Below the pieces are notes generated by a model. That model saw only the letters and a list, made by a program, of their open reading frames with translations, was not told the origin of the DNA and made no database searches. Positions 14,308 to 19,901 of a stretch of DNA of 19,901 nucleotides are shown here, in pieces (position 1 is the first letter of the stretch; each line of letters starts with the position of its first letter). A program made the translations under genes and the position numbers. Origin of the DNA: Elusimicrobia bacterium RIFCSPLOWO2_12_FULL_59_9. GTDB taxonomy: Bacteria > Elusimicrobiota > Elusimicrobia > O2-12-FULL-59-9. The stretch covers positions 1 to 19,901 of the forward strand of contig MGUX01000167.1 in assembly GCA_001800185.1 (NCBI GenBank). Reading direction: 5' to 3'.

Positions 14308-15957
14308 TCGCTTCTCCATAGGCATCTGAATGCCTTGTTGTCGGGCCACTTCTCTCGCGCGCTCGTAGCCAGCGTCCGCGTGGCGGACGACGCCGATGCC
14401 TGGATCGTTTTTCAACACGCGCTCCAGCCGGACGTCCATCTCCCGGCTGCCGTCGGCCACGATCACCTGCCCGGCATGCAGCGAGTAACCCATGCCCACG
14501 CCGCCGCCGTGATGAAAAGAAACCCAGGAGGCCCCGGAGGACGCCGCCAAAAGCGCGTTTAAAACGGGCCAATCGGCCACCGCGTCTGAGCCGTCCCGCA
14601 TGGCCTCCGTCTCCCGGTAGGGACTGGCCACCGACCCGCAGTCCAAATGATCCCGGCCGATCACCACCGGCGCCAAAATCTTCCCCTCCCGGACCAGACG
14701 GTTGATCTCCAGGGCAAAACGGTCTCTTTCGCCGCAGCCCAGCCAGCAGATGCGGGCCGGAAGGCCTTGGAAGCGCACCTTTTCGGAAGCCAGGCGAATC
14801 CAGCGCTGGAGGGATTCGTTGTCCGCAAAAAGCTCCAGGGCCAAGCGGTCGGTCGCGGCGATATCGGCCGGATCGCCCGACAACGCGGCCCAGCGGAATG
14901 GCCCCCGCCCCTCGCAAAACAGGGGCCGGATATAGGCCGGAACAAATCCGGGAAAATCGTAGGCGTTTTTGACCCCGTGGCGGTGGGCCATCGTGCGGAT
15001 GTTGTTGCCGTAATCAAAAACCACGGCGCCTTTTTTCCGGAACGCCAGCATCGCCTCGACGTGAAGCGCGATGGAGTCCATGGCCTCCCGGACGTAAACC
15101 TGAGGATCTTTTTTTCGCAGCGCCGCGGCCTCCTCGACCGAATACCCCTTCGGAATATAGCCGTTCAAGGGATCGTGGGCCGAGGTTTGATCCGTCACCA
15201 CATCCGCCTCGACGCCGCGGCGCAAGAGCTCGGGAAGAATCTCCGCGCAATTGCCGGCCAGGCCCACGGAAATCCCGCGCTTTTGTTTTTTAGCCTCAAG
15301 CACAATCTCAAGCGCCCGGTCCAAGGAGGTTTCCGCGCGGTCGAGATAGCCCGTTTTGAGCCTCTTTTCAATCCTCGCGGGGTCGGCCTCCACGCCCAGA
15401 AACGCCGCGCCGTTCATGACCGCGGCCAAAGGCTGCGCGCCGCCCATGCCGCCGAGGCCGCCGCTGACCAGGAGTTTGCCCGATAAGCCGCCGCCGAACT
15501 CCTTGCGGCCGCACGCGGCGAAAGTTTCATAGGTTCCCTGCAATATCCCTTGAGTCCCTATGTATATCCAGCTTCCGGCCGTCATTTGGCCGTACATCAT
15601 CAGCCCCAATTTTTCCAGGCGGTCGAACTCCTCCCATGTGGCCCAACGGCCCACCAAGTTGCTGTTGGCGATGAGCACGCGGGGAGAGTGGGGATGCGTC
15701 CGGAAAACGCCGACCGGCTTTCCCGACTGCATCAGAAGCGTCTCGTCGTTTTCCAAATCCCGGAGCGCGGCCACGGTGGCGTGAAAGCACGGCCAATCGC
15801 GCACGGCCTTGCCGCGGCCTCCGTAGACCACAAGCTCGTCCGGGTTTTCGGCCACCTCCGGGTCGAGATTGTTCATCAGCATGCGCAGGGCCGCTTCTTG
15901 ATGCCAGCCTTTGCATGACATCTGCCTCCCGCGCGGGGCTCGTATGGACGGCGTCAT
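14275..15957 (-). CDS. hutU: Urocanate hydratase (urocanase)
   Basis: A 560-residue cytosolic NAD+-dependent enzyme that hydrates urocanate to 4-imidazolone-5-propionate, the second step of histidine degradation. It shows the N-terminal LRMLMNNLDPEVAENPDELV, the NAD-binding VSGGLGGMGGAQPLA, the Cys of the active site (C404 in ARICWLG), VIGRDHLDCGSVASPYRETEAM and HHGGGVGMGYSLHAG. Length is close to the usual 550-560. The start at 15957 is chosen because the preceding IRAPRG is conserved in the family; this ATG overlaps the hutH TGA in an ATGA arrangement, implying coupling. The last 10 or so residues (ending LSSGQVVE) are encoded by the octamer repeat array and do not look like family sequence, so the natural C-terminus has probably been replaced or extended. 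Confidence 0.97.
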   Translation of the reverse strand: MTPSIRAPRGRQMSCKGWHQEAALRMLMNNLDPEVAENPDELVVYGGRGKAVRDWPCFHATVAALRDLENDETLLMQSGKPVGVFRTHPHSPRVLIANSNLVGRWATWEEFDRLEKLGLMMYGQMTAGSWIYIGTQGILQGTYETFAACGRKEFGGGLSGKLLVSGGLGGMGGAQPLAAVMNGAAFLGVEADPARIEKRLKTGYLDRAETSLDRALEIVLEAKKQKRGISVGLAGNCAEILPELLRRGVEADVVTDQTSAHDPLNGYIPKGYSVEEAAALRKKDPQVYVREAMDSIALHVEAMLAFRKKGAVVFDYGNNIRTMAHRHGVKNAYDFPGFVPAYIRPLFCEGRGPFRWAALSGDPADIAATDRLALELFADNESLQRWIRLASEKVRFQGLPARICWLGCGERDRFALEINRLVREGKILAPVVIGRDHLDCGSVASPYRETEAMRDGSDAVADWPVLNALLAASSGASWVSFHHGGGVGMGYSLHAGQVIVADGSREMDVRLERVLKNDPGIGVVRHADAGYERAREVARQQGIQMPMEKRDKLSSGQVVE

Positions 15958-17444
15958 ATCGCGAAGAAATTATCCAAGACCGCTTTTTTGACCGTCTCGA
16001 TGTCCGCGCTCAGGCTGCGGTCGCCCTCTTTTCGGGGCACAAGCCCGCGAAGCCGGCTCAAGCCCTCCTGAACGCCGCGCCCGGGTTTGACCGGCGCGTG
16101 AAATTCAACGCCCCTGGCCGCGGCCAACAGCTCCAGGGCCGCGATGGTCGCCGCGTTTTGCGCCACCTGCTTCAATTTGAGCGCGGCCCACATGCCCATG
16201 CTCACAAAATCCTCCTTATGCCCGGAGGTGGGTATGCTGTCGGCCGAGGCGGGATGGGCCAAAGTTTTATTTTCCGATGCGAGCGCGGCGGCCGTCACTT
16301 GGGCCAGCATCCAGCCGGATTCCAACCCGGGGTGGCGCGCCAGAAAGGGAGGCAATATGCCGGTATGATCGCTGACCAGATGAAAAATCCGGCGCTCCGC
16401 GATGCCGCTTAAGACCGTCAGGGCGATGGCCGCCTGGTCGAAAGCCATCGACAGCGCTTGGCCGTGAAAATTGCCCCCGGAAACCACCGTGCCGCCGATG
16501 ACGACGGGATTGTCCGTGACGCTGGCCATCTCGGTCTCCACCGTACGGCGGGCGAAGCTGAGAGCGTCGTGCGCCGCGCCGTGAACCTGGGGGATGCAGC
16601 GCAGGCTGTAAGCGTCTTGAACCCGGCGATCGCCCACCTCGTGGGACGCCCGGATGCCGCTGTCTTTCATCAAAATCTCGCAGGCGCGCGCGATCCGGAC
16701 CTGGCCTGGATGGGGCTTGAGGCGGTTGAGCGCCGCGATGAAGGGCCGGTGGCTGCCTTTAAGCGCCTCGACGGACATCACGGCGGCCAAAGTGGCCGCA
16801 TCCAGCACTCTAGCGGCGTCAAGCAGAGCTAGGCCGCCGACCGCCTGCATGGCCTGGGTGCCGTTGACCAGAGAAAGCCCTTCCTTTATATCCAGTTCCA
16901 AGGGCTTGAGGCCGCAAGCCTTCAGCGCCCGGCCGGCCGGCATGAACCGGCCCCGCAGAGACACCCGGCCCTCGCCCAAAAGAACGCAGGCGGCATGGGC
17001 GAGAGGCGCCAGATCGCCGCTGGCCCCGACCGAGCCGCGGCTGGGTATGGCCGGAGCATAGCCGCGGTTGAAAAGCGCGGCCATAGCCTCCACCAACTTG
17101 GGGCGGACGCCGGAATATCCCTTGGAAAGCTCGTTGGCCCTTAAAAAAAGAACGGCCGCCGCCTCGGATGCGTCCAGCAACGGCCCGACGCCGCAGGCGT
17201 GGCTCAAGACCACGTTGCGCTGCAGGGCCCTCGATTGCCGGAAGGGAATGCGCACGTTGGCCAATTCCCCGAAGCCGGTGTTGATCCCGTAGACCGTCTC
17301 CGCTGCGGCCACGCGCAAAAGAACCCGGCGGCTGCGAAGCATTTTGTTGCGCGCGAGGGCGGGCAAAAACGCTTTCAAAGCGCCGGCGCGGATGAGGGCC
17401 AAATCTTCGAGGCGGGGCCGGCTTCCGAGAGGAAAGGATTTCAT
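15954..17444 (-). CDS. hutH: Histidine ammonia-lyase
   Basis: A 496-residue MIO-cofactor lyase that converts L-histidine to urocanate and ammonia, the first step of the pathway. The cofactor triad A141-S142-G143 is in GSVGASGDLAPLAH. Y52 in VYGINTGFGEL and H82 in NVVLSHACG match histidine-type rather than phenylalanine-type lyases. The usual QEDHVSM loop reads KEDFVSM here (K410, E411, F413): the acidic residue is kept but two neighbours differ. The gene lies 27 bases after the exonuclease stop and overlaps hutU by 4 bases. The ATG has no clear Shine-Dalgarno sequence. Genome context with hutU strongly supports histidine as substrate; an aminomutase or other aromatic lyase is a much less likely alternative. 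Confidence 0.95.
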   Translation of the reverse strand: MKSFPLGSRPRLEDLALIRAGALKAFLPALARNKMLRSRRVLLRVAAAETVYGINTGFGELANVRIPFRQSRALQRNVVLSHACGVGPLLDASEAAAVLFLRANELSKGYSGVRPKLVEAMAALFNRGYAPAIPSRGSVGASGDLAPLAHAACVLLGEGRVSLRGRFMPAGRALKACGLKPLELDIKEGLSLVNGTQAMQAVGGLALLDAARVLDAATLAAVMSVEALKGSHRPFIAALNRLKPHPGQVRIARACEILMKDSGIRASHEVGDRRVQDAYSLRCIPQVHGAAHDALSFARRTVETEMASVTDNPVVIGGTVVSGGNFHGQALSMAFDQAAIALTVLSGIAERRIFHLVSDHTGILPPFLARHPGLESGWMLAQVTAAALASENKTLAHPASADSIPTSGHKEDFVSMGMWAALKLKQVAQNAATIAALELLAAARGVEFHAPVKPGRGVQEGLSRLRGLVPRKEGDRSLSADIETVKKAVLDNFFAI

Positions 17445-17471
17445 CGGGTCAGATAATGCCGCTGCGGCGGG

Positions 17472-18056
17472 TCAACGGCCGAGGAGCATCAGGTCTTGCA
17501 GAGTGTCGGCGCCGTTTTGGGCGAACTCCTTGAGAAAGCTCTCAAATACCAGCGACAAGATTTCAACGTCGCGGCCGGCGCGGTGCCAGCCGCCGCTTTC
17601 GATCTTCAAGTGCCGGGCGATGGCCCCCAGACGATTGCTTTCGAAACGGAAATGGCGGCGGGCCATGAGCAGCGTGTCCAACACCGGGCTGGGGGGCAGC
17701 CCCAGGCCGCTGCGCTCCAGCTCCGCTTTGACGAAGGCCATGTCGAAAGGCGCGTTATGGCACACGATGACGGAGCCCTCCAACGCGGTGTAAAGTTGGC
17801 CGGCGACGGCGAAGAAGGGCGGGCTGGAGGCGACCATGGCGTCGCTGATGCCGTGAATCTTCTCCGCCTCCGGAGGGATAGCCCGCTCCGGATGGATCAA
17901 AGAGCTGAAAAAATCCACTTTCTTTCCGCCGCGCGAGCGCAGCACCGCCACCTCGCAGATGCGGTCCGCGCCGCTGGAGAGGCCCGTGGTTTCCACGTCC
18001 AGAAAGGCGAAAGTTACGTCCTTGATTTTGGCTCGTCCGGCGGTTTCGGTCGACAT
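17472..18056 (-). CDS. DnaQ-like 3'-5' exonuclease (DEDDh family)
   Basis: A 194-residue soluble exonuclease domain protein. The five DEDDh residues are visible: D20 and E22 in FLDVETTG (Exo I), D105 in HNAPFDMAFV (Exo II), and H158 with D163 in HRAGRDVE (Exo III). It matches stand-alone DnaQ-like or epsilon-like proteins; no polymerase, helicase or GIY-YIG fusion is present. It could serve in proofreading, repair or RNA processing, and the sequence does not decide which. AGGAG lies before the ATG (18054-18056). It starts 34 bases after the stop of the SF1 helicase gene, and a TATAAT box in that spacer may give it its own promoter. hutH follows after 27 bases, probably by read-through. Confidence 0.92.
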   Translation of the reverse strand: MSTETAGRAKIKDVTFAFLDVETTGLSSGADRICEVAVLRSRGGKKVDFFSSLIHPERAIPPEAEKIHGISDAMVASSPPFFAVAGQLYTALEGSVIVCHNAPFDMAFVKAELERSGLGLPPSPVLDTLLMARRHFRFESNRLGAIARHLKIESGGWHRAGRDVEILSLVFESFLKEFAQNGADTLQDLMLLGR

Positions 18057-18068
18057 GTCAGCGCTCCT

Positions 18069-18074
18069 ATTATA
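18069..18074 (-). promoter_or_regulatory. Candidate -10 box before the DnaQ-like gene
   Basis: A perfect TATAAT on the minus strand lies in the 34-base spacer after the helicase stop, 12 bases before the exonuclease ATG, and directly precedes AGGAG. If active, transcription would start close to the ATG, leaving little or no leader. The -35 region is poor, so this is tentative. It could drive exonuclease, hutH, hutU and yajQ. Confidence 0.35.
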
Positions 18075-18090
18075 CCCAAAAAACGGACGC

Positions 18091-19887
18091 CTATGTCTCT
18101 ATATATTCCCAAGCGCTCTTGTGGGCGTCCAAACCGTCGGCGTAATCGACGAACTGCTCGTAAAACCGGTGGCGGCAGATGGTGGCGCTGTCGCCGATGA
18201 CGACCAGAAGGCGGCGCGCCCGCGTCATGGCCACGTTCATCCGGCGGATGTCTCCCAAAAAACCCACCTCGCCCTTGTCGTTGCTGCGCACCAGACACAA
18301 AATCACGACCTCTTTTTCGCGGCCCTGAAAGCTGTCGATGGTCCCGATCTCAAGGCCCGGCTCCCGGCCCAGGTTCTTGAGCAGCCGGGCCTGCGCCAGG
18401 TAGGGCGTGAGCACGGCGATGTCGCGGGCGTCCACGCCGGCGGCCTCTATCTCGCGCAGGAGCTTCACCGCCAACTTGGCCTCGCCTGAGTTTTCGCGGC
18501 TTTCTAAAAGCTCGTTCCATTCCTCCTCGTAGCCCGTTCCGGCCGTGTCGATATAGGCCAGCGGGAAGCGTGTCAAGGGGGTCTCCAATGCCCCCGGCAA
18601 TCCGGCCGCCGTGTGCCGGCGCACCGATTCATCAGCCTCGAGCTTATCGTGGTAGAACTGCTTGGAGGAAAAGCCCATGATCGTCTCGTGCATCCGGTAT
18701 TGGATCCGGAGCATGGACTGAAAACGCTGCGGCAGGATCTTCTGAAGCCTGCCGAAGAGCGTCAGCCCCAAACCCTCCGCCGCCTGCTTGGAATGGATGG
18801 TCGGCGGAAGCTGCATCAGATCCCCGGCAAAGACCGCCTTCTGGCCCTGGAGGATGGGAATCCAGGAAAGCGGCTCGGTGGCCTGAGAGGCTTCGTCTAG
18901 GACCACCAGATCGAACCCCCCTTTGCCGATCTGCCTGCCGATGCCGCCGTGGGTCACGAACGTCACGTCGGCCTCGTTTAAAATCTTTTTTTCCAGGGAA
19001 CGCTCGATTTTTTGCACGGATTTCAAGAGCTGCTTTTCGTCGCGGCGCAGGTTTTCCTGCGCGTCCCAGGACAGATGCCGGGCGCGCTTGCCCGCGTGAA
19101 AATATTTTTCCAAAAGCCGGTCGCGGTGCATCTTCAAAGCCTGCACCGTCTCCTGCTCCTCGTGCTCGGCGATCTGCGCCGAAAGCGTCGCGTGGCGCAG
19201 CGACTCCAAAGTGCGCGCCGGATGGCCGAGGCGCACCACTTTCAGGCCGGACACCAGCAATTTCTCGAGAATGTTGTCGACGGCAATGTTGCTGGGGGCC
19301 GAGGCCAAAACCCGGCCGCCGCGCGCCGCCGTCTGGCGGATGATTTCAACGAGCACCGTCGTCTTGCCCGTGCCCGGCGGCCCGTGGATGAGCGCGGCGT
19401 CCTCGGCCTCCAGGGCGCGGCGCACCGCCTGTTTCTGGTACAAATTTAATTTGTCGTTGAAAAATCTCAGATTCTCCGGTTCGCTCTCGCCGGCGGAGGG
19501 CTCGCGCAGCCCGAAGAAAATGTCCCTGAGTTCGGCCGATCTTCGGTTCTTGGCCTGAGCCACCGTCGCCAAAGCTTTTTTCATGCGGCGATGGGTAGCG
19601 TCGCTGCCTAAAATGTCGATTTGGTAAAGCCCGGAGGGAAGCGGCCGGGGAGGCTCGTCGTTGACGGCCACCGACACGCGGTACTCGTCCACGTCGTAAA
19701 GCGTCCCGTCCATGCGGTGAACGGCGCCGCCTGGCGGGAAAGTGAGGGAGACCAAGTCCCCCTGGTTCATGGCGTGGAAGGGCGCGAGCTCCTCGGCGCC
19801 GCGCTTTTTGTAAAGGACGATCAGGTGATAGCCGCCGACGCCGAGGTCCTCTTTTTCGACCAGAAGACCGGTCACCGTCTTGCCCAA
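18091..19887 (-). CDS. SF1 DNA/RNA helicase, IGHMBP2/UPF1-like (TIGR00376 type), 5' end uncertain
   Basis: The open frame gives 598 residues from a TTG. Superfamily 1B motifs are in order: Walker A GPPGTGKTT (169-177), motif Ia SAPSNIAVDN, Walker B DEAS (331-334), motif III GDLMQLPP (355-362), IDSFQGREKEVVI (about 517-529) and NVAMTRARR (551-559). A long helical insert (about 240-305) separates Ia from II. The N-terminal beta-barrel begins at once (TGLLVEKEDLGVGGYHLIVL), whereas relatives carry about 45-60 residues before it. An in-frame stop lies at 19891-19893 just ahead of the TTG, but a neighbouring frame reads GALIFG, and loss of one T from the TTT would join them as in relatives. The gene therefore probably extends beyond the window. 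Role in repair or RNA handling is not determined. Confidence 0.88.
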   Translation of the reverse strand: MGKTVTGLLVEKEDLGVGGYHLIVLYKKRGAEELAPFHAMNQGDLVSLTFPPGGAVHRMDGTLYDVDEYRVSVAVNDEPPRPLPSGLYQIDILGSDATHRRMKKALATVAQAKNRRSAELRDIFFGLREPSAGESEPENLRFFNDKLNLYQKQAVRRALEAEDAALIHGPPGTGKTTVLVEIIRQTAARGGRVLASAPSNIAVDNILEKLLVSGLKVVRLGHPARTLESLRHATLSAQIAEHEEQETVQALKMHRDRLLEKYFHAGKRARHLSWDAQENLRRDEKQLLKSVQKIERSLEKKILNEADVTFVTHGGIGRQIGKGGFDLVVLDEASQATEPLSWIPILQGQKAVFAGDLMQLPPTIHSKQAAEGLGLTLFGRLQKILPQRFQSMLRIQYRMHETIMGFSSKQFYHDKLEADESVRRHTAAGLPGALETPLTRFPLAYIDTAGTGYEEEWNELLESRENSGEAKLAVKLLREIEAAGVDARDIAVLTPYLAQARLLKNLGREPGLEIGTIDSFQGREKEVVILCLVRSNDKGEVGFLGDIRRMNVAMTRARRLLVVIGDSATICRHRFYEQFVDYADGLDAHKSAWEYIET

Positions 19888-19901
19888 AGATTAGCGCACC
19901 G

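Noticed and set aside
14246..14917. Minus-strand frame overlapping the 3' part of hutU
   Set aside because: It lies inside the urocanase gene, whose motifs are intact in the other frame. Its Gly/Arg-rich composition and repeat-derived tail mark it as a shadow.
14647..15486. Plus-strand open frame of 279 codons opposite hutU
   Set aside because: Antisense to conserved urocanase sequence, with no domain or start signal of its own.

Overview
This is a gene-dense, high-GC window (codons end mostly in G or C) from a bacterium. An exported phosphatase with a signal peptide, a hybrid sensor kinase and a membrane-bound CHASE2 Ser/Thr kinase point to a Gram-negative, environmental lineage. I cannot fix the phylum from sequence alone; a complete histidine-degradation route with a fused FTCD, next to Hanks-type signalling genes, fits several poorly cultured phyla. 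No tRNA, rRNA, transposase or CRISPR array was seen.

Left part (1-6112): a DUF47/PhoU-like protein and a PafA-type alkaline phosphatase run rightward. They meet a leftward MgtE Mg2+ channel, with 2 bases between the stop codons. After a 231-base gap, which may hold a small ORF or gene remnant, comes a hybrid histidine kinase (membrane segments, GAF, PAS, HisKA, HATPase, REC). It carries C8 and C9 tracts.

Convergent gap 6113-6271: a chain of five hairpins, four of them with 3-base loops, between the histidine kinase and FTCD stop codons.

Middle (6272-13333, all leftward): a likely operon reading CHASE2-Ser/Thr kinase > PP2C phosphatase > double-FHA protein > HutI > FTCD. The first three form a reversible protein-phosphorylation module. 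The last two are the final steps of histidine degradation.

Gap 13334-13741 holds a kinase promoter candidate, a roughly 220-base hairpin-rich element bounded by 26-base near-identical direct repeats, and a degenerate 8-bp tandem repeat. The same octamer repeat reappears on the other side of yajQ (14252-14307), where it supplies the end of hutU and borders the yajQ ribosome-binding site.

Right part (13742-19901, all leftward): SF1 helicase (5' end off the window, probable frameshift) > DEDDh exonuclease > HutH > HutU > YajQ. Together HutH, HutU, HutI and FTCD convert histidine to glutamate plus a one-carbon tetrahydrofolate unit. The pathway genes are split in two blocks, separated by YajQ (a family reported to bind c-di-GMP), the repeat region and the kinase/phosphatase/FHA module.
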